64,000 nucleotides of DNA. It comes from Albugo candida. Lineage: Eukaryota; Oomycota; Peronosporomycetes; Albuginales; Albuginaceae. Positions 12,167-22,430 of the stretch are shown one piece after another; the stretch's first letter is position 1; every line of letters starts with the position of its first letter. The translations under genes and the position numbers were made by a program. The notes under the pieces are model-generated. The model saw only the letters and a list, made by a program, of their open reading frames with translations. It was not told the DNA's origin and ran no database searches. Location of the stretch: NCBI GenBank assembly GCA_905220665.1, contig CAJNAR010000188.1, positions 47,499 to 111,498 of the forward strand, read 5' to 3'.

Positions 12167-14740
12167 GCTAGGACGATCTTTGTTGAAAAACCAAACGAAT
12201 GGCACTCGTCACATCAAGAGGGGGACCGTGACACTTGGAACGACGATATGAACAACTGGTAGCCAAAGATGATTTCAATAGAGAGCAGAAAGAAATCTTT
12301 GATGTCGATCTCATCCATAATTGCAAGTGTGTGGAAGTTCGCGCTTTATCGGGTATGATGATAAGCCGGGCTTCTCGGAACAATCCTGATACAAAATAAA
12401 GACTATGAGAATTGCTATGGTATTCATTGTAACGCTTTTTGTTTCGCAATGTTTCGGGTGTTCATGCAATAGGTATTTTGCTTTGCAGCCGTCCTAGAAT
12501 GTTTATAAACGCATTTACAAATTGCTTCACTCGCACATTTAAACGCGCTGCTCAAGATTATCACGTATATCGCATCTAGTGATTTAGTGCATGCATAAAC
12601 ATTATTCATCCTTGAGAAAACAGTAAAAATGTTGCCTACAGTGTGAATTGAAAGATGCTCTCATTCTTCCAAAAACCGAAAATTTAAGATCTCAATCTGC
12701 GGGCCTTTAATTTAGCTTGATTTTCGATTTTCTCTCTATGATCCCTTCCATTCCCACCAAGCTCCAGAATCGAGGGATAACGAAAAGGAAATCAAGTTTT
12801 AATTGCATAAATCTACCACCACAAAGCATCAATGTTTTTCCCTGTATGTAGATCATCTGGACTTCGATTATTACACACGTGCGACAGAATCAGCGATAAT
12901 AATTTCATCCAATCACGTCTTTCCAACATCAAAAAGTTTTGATTGAAATGCGAAACAGCATTTGTCGTGCTTCTTGCTTGGTTTAAGCTTTTCGAAACAA
13001 CCTGTATTGGATCTGGAAAGCTGATGTGCTGTAAGGGGTCAACCCGCTCCTTGTAAATACTGGTTTGTTCTGTTTGCTCCAGTAAGTTTAGCTAGCTAGC
13101 TGAAGCTTTGTTCTTATAGCATTAATATTTAATTTTCCTGCTTCGACTTCCTTAGCTGGACTTGAAGTCCTGAACCGAGGCAGGCCCATTTATCTCCTGA
13201 ATCGAATCGCTTCTCTGTCATGTATTCTTTACATTGTAATTGCAATTTTATATTCACAAAGTGTGATGCCGGTTCCGTAGATATGTCAAATAACCTAATT
13301 ATATTGTCGACCTAAAGGATTTTTGAGCAGCTTGACATGGATATTGACATTGACATTGACATATACTCTACTTCGGCTGGGGTGGTCACTACCTTTCTCT
13401 GAGTCGAGATTTTTTGGAGACCGAAGTACCATTCACCGAAGCCGTTATTGGGGATGTTGGCCAACGATGATTCTGATTACTTCCTTTGAAAATTGGGCAT
13501 GCATGATTTTTCGACTTTATTCCGTTGAACACCAACCAAAACTCGAGCTGGTCACCAGATGTTATATAAATAGTATGCGGGACTCGAGGGTTTTGAAATC
13601 GACTGGTTCACATACCGTTCAGGCTACACAAGACCCATTAATTGATGTTGCTCACCATGTCATAGTCATAGCCTTGATTAAATTCTGAATTTGAATCGCT
13701 GAATGCATTTGAGCTTGATTGAGATATCTTGATCGCTCTCCTTGGCCGTCCTTCCGAAGTAATCATATGTGTCACATTGATAGATTTATTCTGGATAGTG
13801 ACGAAGCTTCATGCCTCAAAAAGGTTCGCCACGCACATATTCGCCGTATAAAATATATCCGAGATTGTGTGATAGCACTTGTGTCGGTTTCCAACCATTA
13901 TTTTGTCAAATCAAAGATAGCCTACACGAAGCTTGGCTATATTCATCAAGAAGTGGGCGTGGCCAAATAAATTTGGTACAAGAGACAACCACAGAACGCT
14001 GAACATGTGGAATCGAATAGGTACAGGAGATAAGCTGCAACAGAACGGAGGGAATTGCACATCCTCACTTGCAAAATAGATTACATATATAAATGTGCTT
14101 GCGCAAAATGGGTATGTCTTCGGCTAACGAAATGAAATCAGAGGATTACTGGTGAGGTTGTATCTGAACCATGGAGTCATTACCGAATGCTCTGCATCAT
14201 TCTAACGATCTACAAACAGGATACATTCGAGCGCATACATTTTAAACACTATGAACACTACATATGTACACTACATGGGCTAAAAAACTCTATGACTGGG
14301 GATAATTTGTATTGATACGCAACATATTGTATTTGAGTCATGTCGGCTGCTTAAGTATGCTACACAGCATTCTGGAGAACACATGAAAGTTCGTTTAGAG
14401 TGTTGGTATACGGTGGGAATACTTTAATTTCATATTCATCTTGCAAAAAAAACAGCTTTGTGCTTACAGTGATGCAGATTCGGTCTCTGTGAATGGAGAC
14501 ACGATGAACCACGTCAGGCACGATGGTGACGCTGCACGCATCATAGTTCAACAAAGATACGCTATCACTGGTCTAAAAGCTGTAGTGTTTAAAGTTGCTC
14601 AATTTGTATGCGAAAAAGCCAAACGGGCAACGGTATACGTCTCGTTAGTACAACGATAGGAATCTGATGGACCGTATCGCCTCGTGTGAGTGTATACCAG
14701 ATAATTGTAAGCCCATAGCGAGGTCATTATACATTTGACT
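12167..14740. other. Intergenic and upstream region of the intact CCG gene
   Basis: No complete gene recognised. At about 12240-12408 the plus strand reads a protein-like stretch (LERRYEQLVAKDDF…) that lacks a start and follows a frame break, possibly a relic cut by the Copia insertion. A short ATTGAC(A) run lies at 13345-13366. A 72-codon plus-strand open frame at 14441-14659 just before the CCG gene has no recognisable motif. Promoter elements could not be assigned. Confidence 0.4.
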
Positions 14741-16546
14741 ATGTGGAGCAATATTGTTCTCTTCCTCCTTGCTGCGTATCACCAAGTGTCACAAGCCAGC
14801 GGGTATCGTATCAGCACGATTTTACCTGATAAATACACACGAGTCCGTAAATGTCGTAAATGTCTTCAGCACTTGATTCCGAATGCGACATTCTCATATG
14901 GTTACGGTGCTGGTTATTATCAGCGCTTAATTCGACAAAATGTATTGCTGATGTACGCAGACATCACTGATGACATCCCGTATCGAAGCGTTGTTCGCAA
15001 CTGCCAACCTAAAAAGGCGCACGGATGCTACCGGATATCTGATTGTGAGGAAGGGGGGATACGATATGAAAAACTTGTGGATGTAATAAAGAAATTCAAG
15101 ATGATGCAGGTAGGCGGCCCTATTCGCCTGTTTGGTGCTGATTTGGCCTCAGACGAATCAAGAGGTGAAAGTAGCGGTGCAGCCAAAAGAGCTCGACTTC
15201 CTGATCTCGAGGTGAATTACAATACAGAGAAACGTCAAACTGGTGACGCATCTACTTCATCTGCAAATGCGGAACATGGTATCGAACAAAGCAAGACACA
15301 TTGTCTACTTTTCGAAAAGAATTTGCCCGAGTTCTTATTTCTTTTTTGCCTTCAATGTCTGGAGATCGGTGAGAAAGAAGAGAGATATTTGATATCTAAT
15401 CCTGACGAAAGTGACCGTCAATGGGTGGTACGGTATACGTCAAGCGAAACTCCCGAAGGAACAATGCAGAATTGTGGTAGCTTATGTGGAAATATCAAAT
15501 GGGGATCTTCGGCTCACTGTGATGCGGTGCACATAGACTACACCACTACTCTCTCTGATCTACCACTTGACAGCATATCAATTCTGGAAGTGAAATACCC
15601 GAAATTAAACAAACAGGATTGCTTGAGATGTGTATCTTTCAACCTACATGCAATCAATGTGCACAATGGAGATGATGATATGCATTCAATGTTTGCTGCA
15701 ACTACACAAGCTGTTCAACTGAAGTGGAATGACTTGTTAAAAACATGTAAAACCTCCAAGTATTGCTCAGGCGTAAAGGACAAGTCATCTCAAATAAGCT
15801 CAAGTCTTTCTGAATTTAGATCGATAAATCCGCTGAGTCATAAAGGCGGAGATTCTTTTTCAGGAAGGGAGACTACGCCGACTTATCTCTGCATGCATTA
15901 TACATCACGGGGCGTTTTACCTGCATGCAAAGAGTGTATAGAAGGGATAATCGATAGCAAGCACTCGAGGAGTCAAAAAGGTGAAACAGGGAAAATGTCG
16001 AGAAAAAGTGGTCTCATATTTTTGACCGAAAAGTTACCTGTGCAAAAAGTAGCACTTCAATGTGATGAATTCTGTGATTGGGTATCAGGTCTTACCGAAG
16101 ATGTGTGTCGCTTGTTGCAAAATATAGAGACGATGAATAGTGGCGATTCTCAAGTACCTGGACAAAAAGTCGAAGAATACCATTTCGTAACAGCGATCAC
16201 ATATCTTAGTACCAAACCTGTCACAAGTCATCTTTGGTATTTGCAATTTAAACAAGGTGAAGGCGATATGAAAGAAGCATTTAAAGACTTGGCCTTTTGC
16301 ATTGCGGTGGTTAGTAATGCGTATGTTGTGTCAGTTCGGTTACGGTACCTCATCATGAGTCCTTTCGACTATAAACATGTGGCAACCATCTGCAACATAC
16401 CTGATATAATCCGAATCACCCACTTCGATTACGTGTATTCGGGCATCTTTCCACAGCCATTAAGTTTGCAGTCCATCACGTCATCATTGGGCATTTCGGG
16501 ACATACAGGACCTAAAATTTTCATATCGGACCGGTTAGAGCAATAA
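14741..16546 (+). CDS. CCG-type secreted cysteine-rich protein, candidate effector
   Basis: 601 residues, ATG chosen at 14741 because it directly begins a signal peptide (MWSNIVLFLLAAYHQVSQAS, cleavage near residue 20). The mature part holds four repeated cysteine modules: C38-x2-C41 with C88/C96, C203-x2-C206 with C245/C249, C294-x2-C297 with C336/C342, and C396-x2-C399 with C441/C445. In each, a C-x2-C pair is followed 39-47 residues later by a second pair. A hydrophobic C-terminal domain follows (residues 498-580, with the segment LAFCIAVVSNAYVVSV). No transmembrane segment is evident beyond the signal peptide. This fits the secreted CCG effector candidates of Albugo, thought to act in or on host tissue; the exact function is unknown. 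The frame continues with conserved sequence past the TAA. A broken paralog lies at 1-1836. Confidence 0.82.
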   Translation: MWSNIVLFLLAAYHQVSQASGYRISTILPDKYTRVRKCRKCLQHLIPNATFSYGYGAGYYQRLIRQNVLLMYADITDDIPYRSVVRNCQPKKAHGCYRISDCEEGGIRYEKLVDVIKKFKMMQVGGPIRLFGADLASDESRGESSGAAKRARLPDLEVNYNTEKRQTGDASTSSANAEHGIEQSKTHCLLFEKNLPEFLFLFCLQCLEIGEKEERYLISNPDESDRQWVVRYTSSETPEGTMQNCGSLCGNIKWGSSAHCDAVHIDYTTTLSDLPLDSISILEVKYPKLNKQDCLRCVSFNLHAINVHNGDDDMHSMFAATTQAVQLKWNDLLKTCKTSKYCSGVKDKSSQISSSLSEFRSINPLSHKGGDSFSGRETTPTYLCMHYTSRGVLPACKECIEGIIDSKHSRSQKGETGKMSRKSGLIFLTEKLPVQKVALQCDEFCDWVSGLTEDVCRLLQNIETMNSGDSQVPGQKVEEYHFVTAITYLSTKPVTSHLWYLQFKQGEGDMKEAFKDLAFCIAVVSNAYVVSVRLRYLIMSPFDYKHVATICNIPDIIRITHFDYVYSGIFPQPLSLQSITSSLGISGHTGPKIFISDRLEQ

Positions 16547-18899
16547 ATGGCGCCATCTGCATCTACGTCAACTTATGGGGAGACATCGAGTAGAACGAGA
16601 CGATCTGGACGTAGTTAGGTTGCAAGGCAGCATAAATAATACAATTGCATTAAAAGATGTATTATTTTCCCATGCATGACTATGTCAGTTCGGAATATCG
16701 CTATCTGCATATTGGATGACAGCTTATGATACCGAGCGAATGCTTGCTACATGCTTCTCTCGGACCCTGCTATTTCTAGCCTACTAGTAGCAAAAGATGT
16801 CACGTCCAGTGATCTTCCTCACGCAGCTAGTTCAAGTCATAGAAAGCATGTCAAATTAGGTATTATTCTATGCATTGAAGCGAGAAAACATCCCATCGGA
16901 GTGTATCGGATGCAAAAGAGACCTGACCCATCTTGGGGGGGTGTTACCAACGAGAAGTCAAAGGCTTGATCAAAAGCTGATACAAAATAAACCGAAACCG
17001 AAGAGAAGAACCGATAATATCAAGGAGAAAGAGAATCTAAGAATTCGTACCAGCATTAGAACTTAATAGCTGTTCACAACACAGGAAACGTATCGCTTCA
17101 ACACTGCATACTGGATGAAATGCAGAGACCTTTAAGAAACCACGAGCGCTTCTGAAGCCAAATCATTCTTGAAAAAATGTAAGATTTCTTTGGCAAGATC
17201 GTAATCATCCCTTTGGGAAGCCCCCGTCTTGAAATCGTCGTATCTATCACTTCGTCACGACAAACTGAATTGCGATTTGAATCAGGCGTTTCTTTTATAT
17301 TCACCCGCTCAGCCTGTCTTCTTTACTCTGTCTCATTCCAATTTCTTCGCATATAAGTATATCAATCGGATCAAAATATGTCCACGCGTGTTTAGCTTAT
17401 ACAGTCGTCACCAACCGCATATTTTGGTGGAGATTATCTCAGAGGGAGCTTCCTCCATGTTTTGAAAGGTTCCATGTATGAAGTTGCAATCGATATGCCC
17501 GAAGTAAGACTATCGGATGATGCATCAAATTGAATTTTGAATTGCATCCAAGTTGGGAAAAGAGAGCAGTAAAAACCGAGAAATATGAGTCGAATGTGAT
17601 GACAACGGATACGCATCACACATCCCTACATTGCCATTTGTCTTTACATTAAAAATGATGGAGCACGAGGAGATAATAAGATTAGAATCCAGGCTAGTGT
17701 CAGTTCAATATCCAAAAAGCATACTATATGCAATAGCGCGATGCTTCATAGAGTTGCGAGTATTAAAATCTAGTGCCAGTTTACTTGTCAGGTATGTCGT
17801 TTCTTGGTATGATGATGGCAAAGCATCTTAAATAGAATCTGGTAGGCGAATTTTTTTTCATGTCGTGAAAGAAAGGAAAGCACAATGATTTATGCACGCG
17901 TACCGTCCATTATGAGCAGATCTGACGGATGACTGGATATTAGAAGTGCTGTTCATAACATATCTGCACAGAGAACACTCGTATCATGTAAATACTACCA
18001 TACGAAATAAGGAAAACAAACTTGGTCATTCTCACATCTATGGTGCGAGACTTTATTCGAAGAAAAGAGACAATTACGACCATGCAGAAGCGTTCGTGCA
18101 CCTAGTACTTACACCGTCCGGTTAAGCTTGTTTGCAAGATCATTCTACAGAGAGAGCTAAATTTTTCAATAACTATGCTTATGATGTTTTCTGTGTCAGC
18201 GAATACAATTAGGACTAGTAGCCAAAAATGCAAGTTCAATTTAAGTTTCTTCTTACGAAAACATGCTGAATTAAAAAAACTACCTTGAAGAAACTTGATT
18301 TTGTTCGTCCCGTAATCACCATGTCTCATAAATAGAACCAACCCTTCCGAATCCATGGATGAATGAATACATTTAGAACTTGCGTGATTTTGCTTTGCTA
18401 CATACCTCCGACCGACTAGTCGCATTTTAAGGCTGCTGGAATTGCAGTTCTAGACGTGCTATTTTTATTTTTTTTGCTTTTCTTCATGTAATCTGTGAGG
18501 ACTGTATTTCAGCGCAAACGCAACAGGCGGGGAGCTCTACGAAGCCTAATTCCAATTTTCCAATAACTCGCAAGTAAATTTCTTGAATCGGTTGCCAAAG
18601 CGCAAGTATTGATCACTTTCTAAATGCATAAAGCTTTTGAATATTCCATAAATAAAACATACGTATTCGGTGATCTAGATAAGAGTTGTTTGATTGCATC
18701 ATGGAATAAATTCATCCGTGCGGATTGTTCAGAGGAGGTAAACGGAAGATTTTAGGTCGAGATAGCGTATTCTATGTTGCCTGTGCTCGAGCGTCTTCTA
18801 CCAGGCCCCAAATTCCACAGATCGGTTCAGAGAGATTTAATACTCATTCACGTTCTTGCCCGCACTCAATTACTGCTTCCTGGAATTAGAAAGTCTCAT
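16547..18899. other. Downstream flank of intact CCG gene
   Basis: The first 72 bases (16547-16618) form an in-frame extension of the CCG reading frame ending in TAG. The rest corresponds to 1837-4319. Minus-strand open stretches at 17434-17619 and 18102-18425 have partial counterparts in copy A but are not intact there. No recognisable complete gene. Confidence 0.45.
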
Positions 18900-20010
18900 A
18901 AGAAAACAATAAACCACTTCTAGGTTAGGTAGGCTCAAACTAAGCTGCTTTCTATCCTCCTATTCCAATGCATTGGCGTCTATTATAAAGTTCACACACA
19001 GACGGCATACTTCCGGCAACTTTGCGGCTAGTTTGCCGGGTGTGAAATCATATTCATATGTAAAACGATATTTTATAAGTTTCTGGACACAACGATCAGG
19101 AGCTTTTTTTCTTGTTTTAGAAGGGATTGGCCTATCGACTTAATCTAAACTATTAATTGATGGTAGCACATCAGAATTGAACAACTTGTTTGAGATCTGT
19201 TTGTTTAGCTCAGCGATGCTGTGGAAAGCACCGTCTATAGACATCTTGAAGATCCACTTGTCTCTCGATGCGAAGCTAAAAATGCTGTTTACTCTCTTAA
19301 TTGTACTTCCCAATCGTAAAACGATCACATCTCGTGCCATCTTACTTGTTTTGTTATCATGTATTCCACATTCGGTCGAAAAAGAGAATTACAGGGAAGC
19401 TGGCACAACATGACATCATGGACAAAATAGATTATATAGATGTGCTACACTGCGATCGAAATTCAGTATCCCATCTAGCGATACGACATCGTCTTCTTTA
19501 TTGCTCCTGACTTGTTTCGATATCTGTGTGTCGTAGCGTAATAGTTCAATTTTGGATTAAGGCGTGATCACCAGGTACCTCTCGGTTTTGCGACCAGGAG
19601 CAAAGCATCCCTTGTATAAGAGGGATTTCCTGTGGTAGTAAGCAATACTTGGCATTTTCATCTATTAAGACATCAATTCTTCCCTGTAAAATCGAAGAGA
19701 CCAATTTTCTTCTTCATTTGTTCCCTCTATATGAAAAAATGTAAATTGGATACGTTTGAATGTAGCATACTGTGTCATCTTGCACACCGTTGGCATGGAG
19801 GTTTTCACATATGTTTTTCCACTATGCTGACTTCTTAAGCTGACGTACTCGAGAGGCATATCCTAAGTGATTCCTAAGTCTTTCGCGTATCTCAAATGCA
19901 ATTTCAGCATACAGGTCAGGTCGATTTGAACTCACTCCTGACAACTCATAATGATTCATAACATTTGAGAGATACCGATAAAGAACTGCTACAGCAACTA
20001 CGATGTCCAT
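18900..20010 (-). pseudogene. Decayed minus-strand gene of unknown function (duplication copy B)
   Basis: Segments parallel those at 4320-5409. 19822-20010 ends LRNHLGYASRVRQLKKSA. 19431-19620 reads GRKTERYLVITP, then a TAA, then RYDTQISKQVRSNKEDDV. 19140-19340 is open for 66 codons (MARDVIVLRLGSTIKR, DKWIFKMSIDGAFHS). Near 19030-19070 it reads YEYDFTPGKLAAKLPEV. Copy B keeps longer uninterrupted frames than copy A, but frame changes and stops remain. Family not recognised. Confidence 0.5.
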
Positions 20011-20484
20011 GCAGGAAGGTGAATCTGTTGAAGAGTCAAGACTATTGGTGTAGAAAGGAAGCGACTAGTGATGTGAAAGGAAACGATCAGAAGAGATGAT
20101 AGGACCATAAGCTACAAATAAAAAAAATCTCATTTCTTCCACACTGTTCAAGAAGCATGAACAAACAACAGATTATGAGACCAAGCCCCCCCCCGGAAGA
20201 CCCCCTCCCCTGTAGCTCCACTTCGTTCACACGATGATGCGACAAGTGTTAGCGCGGAGGTCTATCAAGCAAGGGAGCACGAGGCATCTGACTATGGTGT
20301 AGACCGTCTGGACAGGAGTGAGAGACTCATCGCGAACCTAGTGATTGAGATGGAACGGGACGCGTAGAGCGTAATCAATTGCCCTCTGCGGAATTAAGAT
20401 CCCGTATGGAGAGTGGTTTAAGCGTCTTCAGCAGTTCTTGGGTGCCCGACGGCAGGGACCAGAGCTGACTCTCTCAGTGAACCC

Positions 20485-21250
20485 ATGTGTGAAGAGATGC
20501 CGTTTGCTTCACCGCAACCCCGAGTGCAGCAGCAAGAATTTTTCCCGACTGTGCAGCCTATGGCGCAAGTAAATATACATCCAGGGAAGCAATTCTTTCC
20601 CCAGCAGAACTATGGGATCAAGATGCCAACCGTCAAGGATATGAACCTACCAATTGAGTGTTTTACTGAAAAGGATTATTACAGAGGACTTGGAGCTGGA
20701 TTTAAGGACTGGGGCTTACAGTTCCTGGACGAACTTGGTGCAGCTCAACAACTCAGTGAAGGCGAATGGCCTGAAGAGTTCAAGATGAGGACTTTTAATC
20801 GATATCTCAGTAGTATCGCAAGAAAACACTTCGACAAGATGTAAGGAATCTGGGCATCGGAAATACCAACGGGGGACATCTGATGAACAAGATTTTGGAG
20901 GTCTACCACATAGAAGTTACTGTCGACCAAGCCACGCGGTTGATGCGAGCGCGTAAGCAAAATGAGCGCTTGTGGACGGAACACTACCAATACTTGGTTG
21001 CCGTTTCAAGTTCAGCAAATTTTCCAGACAGCTTTGTTCTTCAGTACATTTGTGAAAGAGCAACGACGAAGGTGAAAAGAGCCATGCAGACTAGGCTCTA
21101 TCGACGTTTCATCCGGCCGAGCGGTACAAGTAAGCTTCATATTGATTCCGAATTGAGCCGTCTGCTTTTAATCCAGCTGTGTAAAGCTCGGAAAATCTTG
21201 ATTTGCGATGCTGAACTCGCTTTCATTCCAACAAACGGTATCTTCATGAT
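20485..21250 (+). pseudogene. Gypsy gag remnant
   Basis: 20485-20844 is open for 119 codons with a Q/P-rich start and the gag core pattern (GLGAGFKDWGLQFLDELGAAQ, WPEEFKMRTFNRYLSSIARKHFDKM). It stops at 20844. A second block in another frame at 20883-21250 continues with TRLMRARKQNERLWTEHYQYLVAV and LQYICERA. No zinc knuckle remains. Confidence 0.65.
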
Positions 21251-21330
21251 GCAATAGGCGGACTTCAAAAGAAGCTATTGCAAGGACAATTCCAGCAAAT
21301 ACTGTCTCCTGTAACCTTGTCGTGTAGCGG

Positions 21331-22422
21331 ATGCCGTGGCCTGTGCCGATTCTCTGTTACGGTGGTTTTTCCTTATTCGGTGTGTGCAAACAAAGGGTTT
21401 CCGACCAAGGTTCGCAATTTTTGAATGCCCTGATCCGCGATATGAAAAGGGCTCTTGGTGCGACTCACCATTCTAACACTGCACGATGTCGTTGGGCTAA
21501 TGGTACTGTTGAGCGACTTATGCGTGAGCTTTTGCGGTGCACTAGAGTCCTCCTCTGTGAGTGTCGCGTTCTTCCGATTATCCAGCTCGTTTTGAATCAT
21601 AGTCCCTCACCTACAATGCGCAATATCCCCCGATCATAGCAATGACCGGTCTGGCTGCGATGCGACTCAAATATCGCATTGTGGTACAGTCCGATCCCCT
21701 TATCGTATCTTCGCTGCAAGATGTTACCGGGCGTCAACGCTCGGTGGCTCTCAACAGTATGCACAAGATAACTGTGGATGCAAATAGCAAACGCCGGGCG
21801 CAGCAACGAGACATGCAATTGAAGAAACCGAATGTCAAAATGGTGAACTTCGATATTGGGAATTCTGTCTTGTATGCGGATGTATGGGCTCACGCAAAGG
21901 GCAAGCTTCGTACGAAATGGAATGGTCCGGCTGAAGTAACAGCTACTATATCGAATTCGATTTATGAAATCCGGAACCTTCTTACACTGGAAACATGCGA
22001 GGTCCATGCTTCCAAACTCAAGTTTTATGCTGACCGTGACCTCAATGTATCGGGGATTTTTTAAAGATGGTTGCGCGCAATTTCGAGGGTCATGTCGTGG
22101 ACAAATTTTGTGGGCATTAATTCCTTCGCGCTACAGCGCGCTATGAGCTGCTGGTATCTTGTCGTGGACTGAGCCGTGCCGAAGACTCATGGGAAACCGC
22201 TTCTGCTCTACATCAAGATGTCCCTGTTTTGATGAAAAGATATTTCCTCTTACATCAGGCGGGCCAAGTCGTGGTCAACACGGCGAAACGTCTGGGCATC
22301 AACATTCCGGAGGGCAATGTAGCGAGTAAACTAGCTATTCGAGGTATCCCGGCCCAAGCCCGTGAGCCTCTCAAGAACCCAGCCCTCAATAACACAAAAG
22401 GGGCGAAACAGCAACCTGGTTA
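21331..22422 (+). pseudogene. Gypsy integrase and chromodomain remnant
   Basis: 21331-21639 holds the integrase core region (VSDQGSQFLNALIRDM with the catalytic Asp, ANGTVERLMRELLR with the catalytic Glu). 21642-22064 holds the integrase C-terminal part (NFDIGNSVLYADVWAH, LRTKWNGPAEV, VHASKLKFYAD), typical of Ty3/Gypsy elements. 22170-22420 contains a chromodomain-like segment (AEDSWETASALHQDVP). Stops and frame changes separate the blocks. Confidence 0.75.
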
Positions 22423-22430
22423 AAGAGCAG

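Larger units (their letters stand above)
14857..20030. repeat. Segmental duplication, copy B
   Basis: Partner of 1-5480 in direct orientation. It begins inside the CCG gene (window edge cuts copy A) and extends about 3.4 kb beyond it. The similarity includes non-coding DNA and a decayed minus-strand gene. The CCG member here is intact while that in copy A is broken. Confidence 0.85.
20031..22430 (+). mobile_element. Gypsy/Ty3-type retrotransposon relic with chromodomain, internally deleted
   Basis: The plus strand carries a gag-like region (20485-21250), then directly integrase (21331-22064) and a chromodomain-like C-terminus (to 22422). Protease, reverse transcriptase and RNase H, normally about 2.5 kb between gag and integrase, are absent. 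I could not define LTRs. A C-rich tract (CCCCCCCCCC and CCCCCTCCCC) lies at about 20186-20211. All frames are interrupted. The limits given are approximate. Confidence 0.75.

Noticed and set aside
20180..20215. C-rich tract as a telomere or G-quadruplex landmark
   Set aside because: Single short tract inside a decayed Gypsy leader, without repeat periodicity.
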